A DNA stretch of 64,000 nt from Acanthopleura granulata (GCA_016165875.1 JABBOT010000034.1:2726799-2790798), one strand, 5' to 3'; numbered from the stretch's first letter, positions 11,898 to 25,642 are shown. Numbers and translations are program-made. Notes: a model not told the origin generated them from the sequence alone.

Positions 11898-12555
11898 TTC
11901 GTTTAGATAAACGAGTGAAAGGAAAACAGGTCAGTGTTATATTTATAAAGTGAGTTTTATTGTTTTATTTTGTTTTTTTCATAACCGGGGGATTTTTCAT
12001 TCTTATCTTGGTTTTTTTTTTAATAAATACATGATATACACGTCAAGCACAAATAAAAATGTAACTACATCGGATTAGAAATATCGTTATGGTATATTAC
12101 CTCTTTCTTGCCAGAAGACTTAAAGAGCCACACCTTCGGGCATGTTTACGGGATCTTTATTATGTTTATAACCCATTAATACCAGCGAAACCTAAACATG
12201 TCCCGCAGATCATATCATAACACGTTTAGATTCAAACGCATCTGGTCAGGAGGAAACAATATCATTAAAGCCTTATAGTTATCACGAGACAATAAGCAAG
12301 TATTGCAATTAACGTGGACACATTTTTCCTTCTAGGCAAGACCTTAAAATATCGATTCGTTGTTTCTACCTACATGCAACAAATAATCGAGAAATGGAAC
12401 TTTTAAAACTTTTCAGTTGTTGGCGAGTATATTTCGTAATTTCCGTGGCGCACAGACTCAAACAAGAACGTCTGCAGTTGAAATATTTCCAAATATGTGT
12501 TTTGTCAAAGTTTATGAAACATTGCAAAGACTGACGGCGATTAGCCACAGGATTA
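11898..12555. other. Intergenic, nothing recognised
   Basis: AT-rich with T runs near 11970 and 12010. No gene or repeat body recognised. Confidence 0.5.
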
Positions 12556-12788
12556 GAACGCGTTAGAATGTAAAGACCCAGGTGCCTCTCACTAATGCGA
12601 TCCCTCTGAGTCCAAGCCCAGCTCACGCTGGCTTCCTTCTCGATCGCAAATGGGAAGGTCGCCAGCAACCTGTTAATGGCCGTGAGTTTTCCCCGGGCAA
12701 ATCGTCCCATCGCAATGCTGGCCGCCGTCATTGTAATTGAAATATTCTGGAGTACGGCTAAAACAACAATCCAATGAATAGGTGAATA
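12556..12788 (+). repeat. SINE-A copy
   Basis: Contains GCCTCTCACTAATGCGATC, CCCAGCTCACGCTGGCTTCC, AATGCTGGCCGCCGTC and GAAATATTCTGGAGTACGGC. Only the end of the tRNA-like head is left. Confidence 0.88.
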
Positions 12789-13639
12789 ATTGTGAAAATT
12801 ACCCACCTGGGCATGAGATAGCACTAGACACCTAGGCCTGTTCATATCATTGTTGCATGTATACGGGGAATTTAAGTAGAACGCGTGAGCTTTAATTTCT
12901 GTTAACACCGTTTTTGAATTAACGTCGCTCCCTGGGTGGAAATGTAATTATTCTGTGTTAAAGTGTATGAATATTTAATCCCTTGTCATCTTTACCTTGA
13001 AGTCTTCGCCATGATTCCTGCAGTCCATGTGACGTCGATATGAGAAGGCTCTTGGAAGTGACAGGGGAAGAGGGAGAAAATTCGTTTAGATGGCACAAAC
13101 AGTTCTCTGTGTTGAGGAGGGCGGTGTTGTCTTTGTCGTTGCTGCGTCCTTGTTGTTCTGGATCACGTGGTGTGTAGTCTGCTCTGGCGTCTTACCATAT
13201 TACCCCCTAGGTATTCGAAAGAAGAACTGGACACCTCCATCGATCTGTAGTCTTAGCCGGACACCACAACCAGTGAAATCGCGCTTTTTAACATGTCTCT
13301 TCAGGAAAGATCCTGCCCGTCTCTAAAATGCCTGCCTTGAGCTTGTGGATTCCACCTTGCAGCTTTCCCGGGACTTAAGTCACAGTGAACGGTCGGTTGT
13401 ATTAATAACATACACTGAACGCCATTTGTTTCCCCCGAAAATGTATGGCTTGCAAGCCTGTACGTCTGTACGTAAAATTTCGTCAGTGACTTGTAGAAGG
13501 TCGGCGGCTTATCCCCCCTCCCCAAATCCTATTCCTCAGTCTACCCTGGACAAAACTGAATGCAGTCGTGCAGACTAAAGAATAAGGAAGTGTGGAGTTC
13601 AACCCCAGTGAAGGTTACATAAATCTGTCTCCGATACTT
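12789..13639. other. Intergenic, nothing recognised
   Basis: Mixed composition and somewhat GC-richer around 13300-13560. Only short frames without motifs. Confidence 0.45.
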
Positions 13640-13778
13640 AGCCACCCGCGGATGGTCGTAGGTTTCACCCGGGCTCTGCTCGATTACCTCCCATCATAAT
13701 ATTGGCCGTGGTAATTTTTGAGTGAAATATTCTTGAGTACGGCATGAAACACAAACCAAATAAATAAATAAATAAATT
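13640..13778 (+). repeat. SINE-A copy, 5' truncated
   Basis: Starts at GCGGATGGTCGTAGG and runs through GAAATATTCTTGAGTACGGC to a (AAAT)n tail. Confidence 0.88.
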
Positions 13779-14306
13779 TGCAGTACCTAGATACATACAC
13801 AGTGCGTAGCAAATGGCTTCTCATTCAGTAGTGATGTGAACATCAAATGATTGCTGTCTCGCTGCAAGGTATATAGAAGTATTCCGGCGAGAATTGAAAT
13901 AATGCCGCAACACTTTGATTGCACTTAATGAAGCGGTGACACGAATTAATATCAAATAACCGGTAGGCTTCCGGGAACAATACGGGTGATGAAAAGACAG
14001 GTAGCATTAGCTTTAATCTCCAAGTTAATAATTACAGACCCAGGGCAATGCGTTCAGGTAATACATCCCAGAGGTGTGCTGTATATGCGTCAGTCCCAAT
14101 GCTATGATGGAGGGGAGAGTGCACCTATTCAGCTCGCCTTTGACAATATTTGCAAGCATAACGATCACGTTGTTCTCCGGACGCCGATGGCGGTTAGTCA
14201 TGATATGGGACAGACATTATGCTAGATTTGAATGCCTGATGAATATATCTCATAACAATAGCTCTAACGAGGTGACTCATACAGCCTGTATATAGATAGA
14301 TAGATA
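13779..14306. other. Intergenic, short GATA microsatellite
   Basis: No gene recognised. A (TAGA)n run of about 17 bp lies at 14291-14307, directly before the next SINE. Confidence 0.5.
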
Positions 14307-14562
14307 GCGTGCTACATGCAGCGGAGCGCCAATGAGCCTCTCACCAATGCGGTCTCCGTGAGTTCAATTCCAGTTCATGTTGGCTTCTTCATCGGCAGTT
14401 CGCGGGAAGGCTTGCCAGCAGTCTTCAATCTGCAATCTGATGGTCGTGGGTTTCCGTCGGGATCCTGCCGGTTTCATTTCGCCATAGTCCTGGCCGCAGT
14501 CGTACACAGAAGGAATATTCTGGAATAAGGCGTGAAATGTCAATCAAAACAAATACATAAAT
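14307..14562 (+). repeat. SINE-A copy, diverged
   Basis: Contains AGCCTCTCACCAATGCGGTC, TCATGTTGGCTTC, GATGGTCGTGGGTTTCC and a degenerate GGAATATTCTGGAATAAGGC box before an ACAAATACATAAAT tail. Confidence 0.85.
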
Positions 14563-17504
14563 CATGCATGTACAGTCTAAATACGTCTGTCCAGCACTGC
14601 CTATTTTATCTCTTTCACACGGGAAGAGTTAAGCTGGATTAAATGTGAAGTTCGACCTCGCACGTGTGAACTCAAAACGGAAGATTTTATTCCAGTTTAT
14701 TTGCTTCTACTAATAAAATGTGTTCATATATAGTGAAAAATTGATGTGGTAGATAACGACTGTTCACATCTACTGGTGAAATCCATCCTCTGGTTAACTT
14801 GTCTACGGGTTTAATTTAATCTTTCTTGTAAACATTTAAATAGCAGAAACTAACAAGCGCCTTAGAGACACAACTAAAGCGACAGCGGAGATTCTGATTT
14901 TCTAGACAATTTTTACCATTTACAAATGAAAAGCTTAACCAACGCAAGCTTGTAATACATGTTCGAAAATTTAAGGAAATAAGCAAATATACTGATCAGA
15001 GGACGTTACAGCAGCATAGGGGTTAACTAAAGTCTCGTTTTTTTTCTGAAACTAGAATGAAATAAATTAATAAATATAATTTATCGGAGGGCTTAAAAAC
15101 AGGTGTACTGATATAGAGAGGTCGGACGAACGTTATCGCCAGGGTTCTTTGTCCTCTGAAGGCAATTATGGGGTCGCCATCCCAACTTTTGCCTGTGGTA
15201 CCCCAACAAGATGCGGAACGGTACAATTGACAGTATGATATGGGAAGAACCAATTGGTGTGACAGCGTGTGTCTCCACAGACAAATTATGCTGATAACTA
15301 CTAAAGCTCATCGAAACTCTCTAGTACCACGGACAAAGGCAGATGTATGTGTGGTATAGAGATGACCGTGGCACGAATTCGTGCAGACTCATCCATAAGT
15401 GATGGAAAATGGGATGCGACGGAATAACGTTACAATGGGGAGATCTGACACTAAGATGAGACTGATGTATACAGACCAATTAACCGTGAGGTCACGGGCA
15501 TCCGTGTCACGTCGCTATGACGGGTTACTGGATCGCGATCTTTGCAGACTGACCAGATCACGGCTTGTGGTGGTGACCCCTATTCAAACGAGTCCAAATG
15601 CCAATTTATTATGATCGGAAGATTAACCTTTCTAATTCTTAGGAAGTCGCCTGAGTAAACAGCTTTCATTTGTTTTGTAGTAAGACGGACAAGAAAATCA
15701 TCGAACTATATATCGACTCACGAGATACCGTTATCCAAACAGAGCATAGATGTCATATAAGAAGTACACGAAACATAAGCTCCGTCTTGATTCGTCTGAA
15801 ACACAAGGTTCACATAATATTTTCTAAAGAGTTCCAACGACCGTTGCTGTCCTCGATATATAAGACTACAGCCTACTGAGAGTGAAGCCCGATGGGCGAC
15901 GACAGTGTGACGATTGGCAAATGGACAGACCAGTTAAATCCGGTTCTTGTCGACTCACATCAGTTAGTATTTTACATTATTCTAACTATTCTTGCAACAA
16001 TGCTTAAAAACCAATAGCTTAAACACCCTCTATCATCACACGAAGACAACGGCATTAGCAGTAGCCAAACCTTGTTCTCGTGTTCAAATCCAGCTCTCGT
16101 TGGGTGTTCACGGCCTCGCCACTATTAATGTGGAAGGAATCTGGCATTTGGCCAAAATGCCATGCTTGTACCCTGTAAGTAATCAAGGTATAAATGTCCC
16201 AATCATAAAAGGCCTTCAAAGCAAGATAAGTAAATACACATCTGTGCTATCTTCATTTTGGGACAGTTCAAAACTTGCTTTGTAGATATAATTATATTGT
16301 TATACTCGTCGCTTTGGTATTTTATTGCCATACTGTATGACTGCACGATTTTCCACATAATAATCCTGGGGGCATGGAAATGAGTTATCGGAGAAGAGAG
16401 CATCAAATCATTTACCTCCCTATGGGCTTGACACGGACAATAGGGACTGTCTTGAATAAACAGTAGGATGGTGATGCGGGCTAACAGAAACCAAGTGTAC
16501 CTTCGTGTGACCCAAATTAGCAGGCCATAATTGTGCCCTACGCCGACTAAAAGCATTGCAGTCACCAAACCTAATATGTGCATTTATCTCAGAATATGTG
16601 GAACGTGGGATAGGAAATTATGCCAGCTTATGATTGGACTAGTTCCCATCCTTATAGATGCCCCTGTATTTAGCTTAATTAGGGTGGAAACTCGATCGTC
16701 CCTACTGGACAGTTGTCTGAGTGTGACCTTGATGGGGGAGGTAAACCTTGCTTGCTGATTGCCCGTGCTGCTGTATAATGGGACGGATTCATGTCAGACA
16801 ACTCTTTGTATTTATTGTCCACACGAAGTTATAACGTTCGTTCAATGGGGTGCTCCGAATAATGATTGGGCTTTCTAGTTTTGTAGTTTGCAACGACTTT
16901 AAATAGCACTTTCGGGACAAATAAACTCGGGATAAAAGACGCTTTGTCTACGCGGGCCTTCGTTTATCGAAGCCAATCATAAATATTAGATCAACAGGAT
17001 ACAATTCCTAATCTCACGACGCTTAAGCGAGAAACCGGTAAGTGTTTATCAAATCGATCAAATGAGTTGAGAGATTTCCTGACGATCGAAAGCTATTTTT
17101 CCCTCACATCATTCTCGCAAGGTATTGTATTACTGAGTAAATACTCCTTGTCAAGGAGGAAGTCGTTAATTGACATAGATATATCTATGCGCTCTGCAAC
17201 TGGGTAGTTATATGCGTTTACGTTGAGGTGGTCTTTAAAGTTTTCAAACCTTGGACGCTCCGCGGTGAATGAATCAGAGTTTTATTATTCCAAACTATAA
17301 TTAGCATTAGTCAAACATTCTGTGTAAATAATGCTTGGAGCTCTTGAAAAATTTAAAGGTATAGCTTATATACAAACAACAATGTATGGGATAATTAATA
17401 GATGTTCATGCGGTATTGTAAATGAATGTTCATTTCTCGGGCAAAAACATTTATCCGAAAGTATGGCTCTAGAACCAGGGCGTTTAGTAGTCTTCGGTAG
17501 GAAC
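14563..17504. other. Intergenic, nothing recognised
   Basis: Long repeat-poor stretch. Frames at 15399-15614 and 16203-16583 were read and show no family motif. I cannot assign any function. Confidence 0.4.
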
Positions 17505-17866
17505 CGCCTCGGTGGAATGGTGGTTTGAGTGTTCACCTCAAGGTGAGGAGATCGGGATCAATCGCGGGTGTGCTCATACCAAAGGTGTCACAAATGGCAC
17601 TTGTTGCTGCCTCGCTTGCCGCTCAGCACTCAGAGGTTAGAGCAAACAAACAACTGATCGGCGCGGTGTCAGGATAATGTGGTTGTTGGGGTGTCGTGTC
17701 TGGTGCCTTCGGCATGATGTTCTACAGTGGCGGTAGCACTCTGGCGGCATGAACTCACCCTGCCACAAAGAAACACTGCATATATACATTCTACGCACTC
17801 CTCCTCGTCATATGGCTGAAACATTGCTAGGTACGACTTTAAGTCCAAGCATACATACATACATAT
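17505..17866 (+). repeat. SINE-B copy, best preserved
   Basis: tRNA-like head (GCCTCGGTGGAATGGTGG, then GGGATCAATCGCGG), body with GCACTTGTTGCTGCCTCGCT, GCGGTGTCAGGATAATGTGG, TGCCTTCGGCATGATGTTC, and a 3' end CGACTTTAAGTCCAAGC followed by (CATA)n. Confidence 0.88.
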
Positions 17867-17875
17867 ATACCTCGG

Positions 17876-18150
17876 TATTTATTTATTTATTTATTTGATC
17901 GATATTTTACGCCGTACTCAGGTATACTTGACTTATGTGACTGCGGCCAGCAGTATGGTGGGAGGAAACCAGGCAAATCTCGAGGGGAAACCCAGGACCA
18001 TCCGCATTTTTCCGGTAGACCGTCCCAAGAAGAGCCGGAGAGGAAGTCAGCATGAGTTGGACTTGAACTCACAGTGACGGAATTAGTGAGGAGCTCCCGG
18101 GTTATTGTGATGTGCTAACGCGCAACTTTCCTTGGCCGCGGAGACCGCGA
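17876..18150 (-). repeat. SINE-A copy, full length
   Basis: The complement of the (AAAT)n tail at 17876 is followed by TTTTACGCCGTACTCAGG, the body and the tRNA-like head ending at about 18150. It sits 10 bp after the SINE-B copy. Confidence 0.9.
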
Positions 18151-18275
18151 CATCTTTACGGTAAATCTATTTAATTATTAAGAGATATAATTGATTTTTC
18201 ACCGTTACGTGTCAGTGTAAATCAAACTTATACTAGATATATCCACCACATATGAACGTATATGATTTATTCTGA

Positions 18276-18437
18276 CCTCCGTGACCGACGGGGCTAGCGT
18301 GCCAGTGCAGCGCTGCTTGGAAGGTCTGCCAGAAACCGTAGTGGGTTCGTGAGTTTCCCCCGAGCTCTTCCCGGTTTCCTCTCACCACAATGCGTCCGAA
18401 GGTATGGGGGAAGCAAACAATTAAATGAGTAAATGAA
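18276..18437 (+). repeat. SINE-A copy, internally deleted
   Basis: Head remnant (CTAGCGTGCCAGTGCAGCGC) is fused directly to the body at TGGAAGGTCTGCCAG. The 3' box is lost and the tail is ATTAAATGAGTAAATGAA. Confidence 0.78.
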
Positions 18438-21237
18438 GGAATATGACGTGGACCAATAGGTTTTTTCCATTCTAACAGACTATAGCCACAATGTAAGAGA
18501 AATATTGCCGGTTAGGTGCCCCTTAGATAGCCCCTTCATAGCACATTCCAAGTTTCCTGGGATTTGAGGACATTTGGGGAGGAAAAATGAAAAGTTTTAA
18601 AATCCATATTCAACACAGATCAGCCTTTGCATATCGACGGAAAGTATTTCGGTAAGACTATTCATATTGAGGGTAGAACTGCGAAGAAAATCCCCTGTTT
18701 ATCTTTCTTCACTTTACAAACATTGTACGATTTTCTTGTGTTTTTTCTAACTGTGCACAAAATTTTATGCCTTTTATATCTGACTGATAAACGGATTTTG
18801 TGAAAAACAATATCAGACAGACGATAAGTTTTTTCACCATCTGAGACTGCCTACCAATCCCCATACTTCAGGTCGAGTGGAACGTGTAAAGTTGTGACCC
18901 TGTGCTAAATTATTTCGATATACTGTTACGATTACATTTAGTTTTTGAAAGTAAAGAGCTTATTTGTGACTGATTGTTCATCTTTTAAGGAACACTACAA
19001 CAGGCACATGGAGAAATGCAAACTGGCTTCGATCTCCTGGCCTCGTTAACCAGTGTTAAGCGACCCCCTAGGACACGTCAGAAGCAACCAACTCGAGTAA
19101 TATGAACTGTTCAGAAAGCTACACGACCCTGCCAGGCGCTAGAACAGCAACGGTTCCGTTTGCCTTGCCGAAACCTGGCTTCAACAAACGGTTTCGAATA
19201 ACTGTAATTCGTGGCTGTGGTCTTCGGTTGTAGTTGGTCCCGGGTTGTTTTACAGTTCAAACACAACTTACGCGCCATTTCTTTTGACGGGGGACACGGC
19301 AGTTGTGCACATAACACCGGCACTTAAGAAAAGTAACTTGGCACTGTTGACTCCAGTAATATTGGTTCCAGTAATGTTCACTATATATGCAGAAACGGCA
19401 TCTTCGATATTGATTTTGCTTTGGTTACAAGTCGAACCAAAAAGACAGTGCGTCTAAATAGCTATATTTGAGACAGACAAGACTAAAATCACCACGGAAG
19501 GGACATTGAAAAAAACGTGTGTCCTAGACTCTCAGTATATGTGTATAGTAATATTGCGCGTTGCATGGCAGAATAAAAATGTTGACAATTTTTCTTGTAC
19601 AGATGTATTCTTATTTGTGGCGTCAAGGGTGGAAACCCTTCATTTGTGGTATAACAATAAATAAAACAGAGAGAACTTTTCATTAATTTAATAAATCACA
19701 GTATCGACCAGGTAGTTAATCTACCTCCCGCTTTTCAGAGAGGAACTACAGTCATGTAGCCCATAATCATCTCTGTAAAATTACTCATACTCACTACCAA
19801 TACTTCCTTCTGTTAGTGACACATAGCAGCACAATCTCTATGCAAGGATATTTGGGACGTCCATATTACTGCAAGGGAAATGCAATCAGAACAATTTTGT
19901 TTATTCATAACGCTAAACTCCATCAGCTTCTTTTCGGGATGTAGGTTTCAATGCTTTGGGTGACGTTAAAAATATTCGACAGCCGAGTCCAGAATGTTTT
20001 ATCGAGAGTGTCACCAGTTATCTCGTGACTGACTTCACTCTATACCTTCCTCCGACACTGTCACGTTTTAAATTTTTTATTTTTTGTAGCTTAATGATCT
20101 CACGATATTACGGCTTTGCCTGTCAGTGTAAGGAAATTCCCTAAGAAAAAGCAATGTAGTCTATTGCCGGAAATGCATGTACAAGTGCGGGATGTTTTAC
20201 TGTTTGGAGTTGGTTCAAATCGCACCGGATCTGGGTATTGTAAAAGAAGTTACTCTTCTTGCCCATTGAGCAGGATGCTACAGGCTTTTGAATAATGATT
20301 ACCTGATCCGAGGCAATGAGGTGTCGAAAACAAACGTATTGGGTTGAGCAATATGAAATAGAAAAAAACTAATGGACGCCCAACATATGAATGTGTAGAC
20401 CTTGAGGTGTTGCATGCCAGCGACAAAACTGCAATTTTGGCAGCTAACATGACTGTGTTCACACATAACTGGATACAAGGAAACGGGTTAAAAGAAACAA
20501 CCTAATGTTCATGCAGCGTTTTCCTTTACATGTGCTTCTGTACGTGTGCATGTTGTCGATGTGAACAAAATATACGACCAAAATTTACAATATCTCTCAA
20601 ATAGGGAACTTTTGTAACATTTTTAATGATTTAAAAAGAAGACTTTGTTCATTACTCTTTGCATTTATACATCAAAAATGGTAGAAATATATTCCCAACT
20701 CTCGACGTTTAAAAAAGGCATTTCCTTTAATATGGGTTTAACAATGTCTTGTATTTCTTATCTGTGTCTGTTTCTATTCTCTATTTTATTTTAACATTAT
20801 TATTTTGGGTTATTTATATTTTATCTAAGGGGTTGCCTTTAAATGACACCATCTCTACTCTTACCGTGGCTTTACGTCAGGGGTATTATCAAGGACCAAT
20901 GGGGGTGGGTTTATTCGCAAGACGACTGGTGAAATACCTCTAAGTACGATGTGAAACACACATCTAATAATTCAATACACGTGAGGAACAGGCATGCTCT
21001 GCCGATCTTTCTTATGTTAAGCGATATCTGTGACTGCTATTTTTGATTCTTTCTGTCATAAAATATTGCCTTGTGTTTGCCCAAAGAACTAGACCAAACT
21101 TCTAATATCATTCCCAGGAGTCCAGTACTAACTATGACTGTCAGAATAAGGAAAATAACCCTGGGTAAGCCACTCAGGTAAACTGGATCATATTTATGCA
21201 ACATGTTTGTGTGGTATATGCAGTTAAATGTCCAGAA
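18438..21237. other. Intergenic, one faint SINE-A end
   Basis: No gene recognised. Around 20920-20975 the string GGTGAAATACCTCTAAGTAC followed by GATGTGAAACACACATC looks like a very old SINE-A 3' end. Confidence 0.4.
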
Positions 21238-21545
21238 AACCCGGGACCTAGTGTGGTAGGGTAATACCAAAAATTTTAGAAATGTTGCTTGTTGGTGCCT
21301 TGACGTTCAGCACTGAGAGACCAGGGCAAGGAAATAGGACTGTTCGGCCCGGTGTCAATAAAATCTGACTGGGTGGGGTGTCATGTCTGTTGTCTTCGGC
21401 ATCATGTTCCAGTGGAGGCAGCACTTTGACGCATGGACTCGCGCTCCCAGAAGAACACATAGTATGTATACATACTAAGGAATCCCCGTCGTCATATGAA
21501 TGAAAAACCTAACCTAAACACACATACATAGATACATAAAAACAT
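21238..21545 (+). repeat. SINE-B copy, 5' truncated
   Basis: Lacks the tRNA-like head. Contains GTTGCTTGTTGGTGCC, GTTCGGCCCGGTGTC, GTTGTCTTCGGCATCATG, GGAGGCAGCACTTTG and a CACACATACATAGATACA tail. Confidence 0.85.
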
Positions 21546-22710
21546 GCATACAACGATCTATATCGAAGGAGAATTGTCTACCTTAGGTTTTCCTCCTTTA
21601 CCAGAATAGATAGAAGCCCTCCTCGTTTTGTTGTTTCCAAATACATATGCATATATATACATATAGATAAAATCTATTTATGTCTACATATATTGACATA
21701 TGAATCAGTTTGCTTTGTTCATAGCAGCAGGCGATCATCAAACATCTCAGATTGGTCTGAGCTTAAGCACAAATAGCTTAAGAAAGTTGTTATTATTTTG
21801 AAAACCAACGTTGCCAGCGACTAGAGACGCTTTCCACATGTTCTGTTACAAATATATAGATATTTTGATTGAATTTATGCGGTGACAAAAAGTAAATTGC
21901 TTCCTATTATCATGTTACACCGGGTCGCCATGGAAACGCATCGATGTATTTGTACAAGTTAATTCGGCGGAGGAAACTCTGTACGTTGTGCATGCATCAG
22001 TAATAATGCTTGTATACGTAATGTTTCAAAAGCCACCTGGCATTTACTACGCGGGGAAAATCAACTGTACTCTTGGAGAGAGGAACTATTGAATACTGTG
22101 ACATATTGACTCTCAGATACAAAAGAACGGTAAAGTTGTTAAATATTTTCTGTTAGGAGTTTTTTTAAGTATAGCCATGTCAACATACATGAATTCCGTC
22201 TTCAGTGCTATTACTGATTAAAGGTAATATTAACAACAGAAGACTTGTAGTAGACTTGAGGTGTGGATTTTTCCCGGTAGTGAAAAACAGTCTACAACAT
22301 AACAAAAAAGTTAAAAGTGCAGTCTGTCAAACAATGCTGCAGCATCGTGCCTGACACAGTTACTGTCTCGACACACATGTATACATTAGTCTTAAGCATT
22401 GTCCTTTGAAAGCGAATGAGTTCCTCAACGGGAAAGGCTTCGCAGGAAATGAACTGTAAGGGCTCTCTCCGTTTAACCCATGTCGCAATCTACTTACAAT
22501 TCCACAAAAATCTACAAAAAAACTTGTCCAAAGCAGCTACCCTTCGGGAATTCGGGCTGTCCTGCAGATAAGATTCTATCGCAAAAACGGCCAGCAAATT
22601 GTCCATATTTATCAGTCCCCGAGGATTCAGAATTTAGTCTGTGTACAAATACAGTACCAGGAAACATGAGGCTTGGTAAATCGATCTAAGAAAGTTTTCA
22701 ATATCAAATA
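21546..22710. other. Intergenic
   Basis: No gene recognised. TATA-type simple repeats at 21640-21700 and one X-box-like site at 21924-21937. Confidence 0.45.
21924..21937 (+). promoter_or_regulatory. RFX X-box-like site
   Basis: GTCGCCATGGAAAC fits the palindromic X-box bound by RFX factors (GTNRCC-N0-3-RGYAAC). No gene start is attached to it. Confidence 0.3.
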
Positions 22711-22972
22711 CACCTATTTATTTATCTGAATGATGTTTTGCGACACACTCGAAAATATTCCTTTTATACCACGGAGAACATCACTACGGTTGGAGAAAAC
22801 CAGGCAGAGCTCGAGAGCAACCCACGACCATTTTGCAGGTTGCTGGCAGATCTTCCTATAGAGAACCAGAGAGGAAGGCAATTGAGTTGGCCTTGAGCTC
22901 ACAACCACCGCATTCGTGAGAGGCTCGTAGGTGATTACGTTGCATTAGAGCTCAAATGCCGTCGGTCATGGA
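22711..22972 (-). repeat. SINE-A copy, full length but diverged
   Basis: Complement of the tail (ATTTATTTATCTGAATG) at the left, body with CGACCATTTTGCAGGTTGCT, head to about 22972. Confidence 0.85.
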
Positions 22973-23881
22973 CATCACCGAACACCGCTAAACACAAATC
23001 AAACACCATAACGTATTAGTGCTTAAACGGAATTCTCTTCCTCTGTTTGTTTGTCGATTCTCGAATATTTAAACTTCAATTACCTGCTACAAAGTGTCAC
23101 ATACCTGCTACCTCTCTCCCTAAAAGATATACACACATCTGAACTATAGTGTGCAGGGAAAGAAAGTAAAGGGACATAACTTGTGATCTGCTTTGGCATG
23201 CTTGTCAAACTCACCGGATGCAAGTCTGTTGTTCTGCTCAAGATAAGCAGTATGTGAGTGAAGTTTTGAGCTACTATTGCTATAGTGGGTCGGTTGGTAT
23301 ATCTTTGCACATTTCCCACATTCTCCATGGTGCCGTCTTGCTTTCAATATAAAAAAACATACAGAGAATAATTACGAATGAAACGTAGACACTTTCATTC
23401 GTCGCGCTACTGTGTGAAGGCGTATAAATGCATCTATTTTAGAAACACTTTATCCACAAACATATTTTTTGTATGAAACAAAAAGAAAATCAAAATTACA
23501 AAAACTGAAAGATTAACTATTTCAATAACTGCACTGTATAAAACAAAAAAGGTGCTTTTTTAACGGGTGCATACTATTAAGGAAATGAAACACATAAACC
23601 AACGTCATCATGCCCCATAATCTCATCCATAGTCAGGCATATATATATGGCCTGCACATATCTCACCTTTTAACACTTGTTACATCCTATGTGTTCAGTG
23701 ACGATTTCAACCAACGTCACAAGGTATCATTGCGAACACTAGCACGCCAAACATGCCAAGAAACACCTTCACTCCTAGTTTGTTAAATTTTACAATGATT
23801 GCATATACTCTTCTTGTAAGTAAATGTGCCCAGAATTACTGCAACTCTGGCTCATAATTCTGTCAAATGCCAGTTATCCCG
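22973..23881. other. Intergenic
   Basis: No gene recognised. The last part (about 23740-23881) may be decayed 5' sequence of the reverse-transcriptase pseudogene that follows. Confidence 0.4.
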
Positions 23882-24474
23882 GAGCATTTATCAACAGTTC
23901 ACAGGTATTCCGATGGGTGCAAATTGTGTCCCACTATAGGGCAGACCTATACCTGTTCTGATATGAATACGACTACACTGTATATGCAAGAGTTATTAAC
24001 GAGTTATCTTAATCATTAACCAAACGCTATATTGATGATTTGCTACATGAGTTGTAAGCAGCCCGTTTGGAGTGAAGGCAGTAAAACATGTATCAAACTT
24101 CGCTGCATTTAAGGTAAAGTACGGAATCTCCAGATTGTACATCTTGCCTGAGAATTGTACCTCGTAAAGACAGCAACTGATTCCTGTCACGCTGAATTCA
24201 CGGCAAGAGGGATATTATGAAACATCCCTTCATAGATAGCAATATACCGGAGGGTCCTGCATATGATGTAGACATATCTCGCTTTACAGCATTTGTTAGA
24301 TCATGTATGTTGTGTGATGATTTCTGTCAACATCTCAAGTTACTACTGAAAAAAAAACTAGTGTGCCAAGGATATTCCTCCAAACGCTTCCAGCCTAAGT
24401 ATCTTAAATTTTGCAACGAGTACACCTCTCGTGTTACTAAATACGGACGGAGTGTCAAGAGCTGTGGTGAATAA
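23882..24474 (+). pseudogene. Reverse transcriptase fragment of a retroelement, decayed
   Basis: The + strand carries the C-terminal half of a retroelement reverse transcriptase. GIPMGANCVPL is read at 23904-23936, followed by an in-frame TAG. A 1-nt frameshift then leads into ADLYLF at 23941. The same frame, broken by stops (TGA at 23959, TAA near 24010), reaches the polymerase active-site box RYIDDLL at 24025-24045 and continues into FIDSNIPEGPAYDVDIS at 24229-24279, ending at TAA 24472-24474. The order of motifs (GIPMG-N-C-PL-ADL, YIDD, then an S-N-P-PAY-V-IS region) matches an RT type common in marine invertebrate genomes. The element type (LINE-like or other) cannot be fixed from this fragment. 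It is clearly dead. Confidence 0.8.
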
Positions 24475-25642
24475 GCACGCTCCGTTGGATATATGAACAA
24501 TTGCAATCAAAGGCAAACAGAGATACATATTTTGATTAACGACCACTTACAAAGTAGAATGGTAGGCTATTGAAATACCGATTTCCTTTATCGGTTTAAA
24601 ACACTACTGATGGCTTCTCTTTGCATGTACCCATCCTAATGCCTTGTTTTTTGTACTTCCATACTTCTTCGCTGGGATGTGTTAACGTTGTTTTGTACAT
24701 TGGTCTTATGACCATTCATACGAATCGCCAGAAATTTTTGTTGTTGGTGGCTGGTATACGAATGTCTCTTTCGACGCCTATTTTAAAACTGATTGATTGG
24801 TTATTTGATTTCCTGCATGTTTTATTAAGGTAAATAAACACTTGTCCCTCAAAATGTGGCGGCCAGTTCTATAGGTGACAGATACATGTAAATATATTTT
24901 TGGGAAGAGAAAAATTCTTTCTGAAATCCGTCACATATTTCTGTGATGAAAAAAGGTTTTTTACCACATGGATGGGAACTTGATTGTAATATGTCTATTG
25001 ATCATTGCGTACTTTTGAGTATGCTTTGGACACTCAGAATTCTTGGCAGATAAAACAGAATAAATATCTCTATATTTCAGCTCGTCTGTACATCTGGGCT
25101 CCCTTTAAACCCGTCGGTTGGTCACCACCAATAACACTGGCTCTGCGGCTGGACTCATTGAACACGTACGACAGCTCAGAGGGGATTTAAGATTACTCGG
25201 TCACTTAGGCATCTGTGGATAACCTCTAGCCTCTTTGTCTGGCTTTCTAACCTATTATATTGATTATCGCTTAGAATCAGCGTCGTTTGAGACAAGGATC
25301 TCACTTTCCAATGTAAGCTGGTGCTAGACAACCCTAACTCAGTGTTAATGACTTTGCGAGCACCGTTATGAACGGAATTCCAAAAAGCTGTTGGTATAGG
25401 TGAGCGGATCTAGAAACACTCCCCACCTGTTGATGAACATTCCGGTCTGGCCAGACAGTTATTACACGTCGAACTTGGCGTTAACTCTCGTGATCAGTCA
25501 ATGCTGAAGCTCTCACCTGACGCCGTCAATCCATCAGTCTAAACCATTGAAGCTGATTGCCAGGGAAAGACCGCCCTCACTTCGCCTAAAATTTATACCG
25601 TGAAGAAACCATGTGCGTCCTCGACTGTGTTAGCTATTGCTC
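24475..25642. other. Intergenic, nothing recognised
   Basis: No tail, terminal repeat or target duplication of the preceding pseudogene could be identified. Otherwise no feature. Confidence 0.45.

Noticed and set aside
12366..12908. 180-codon minus-strand frame
   Set aside because: It runs across a SINE-A copy and unique flanking DNA, and its motif-less translation changes character at the SINE border.
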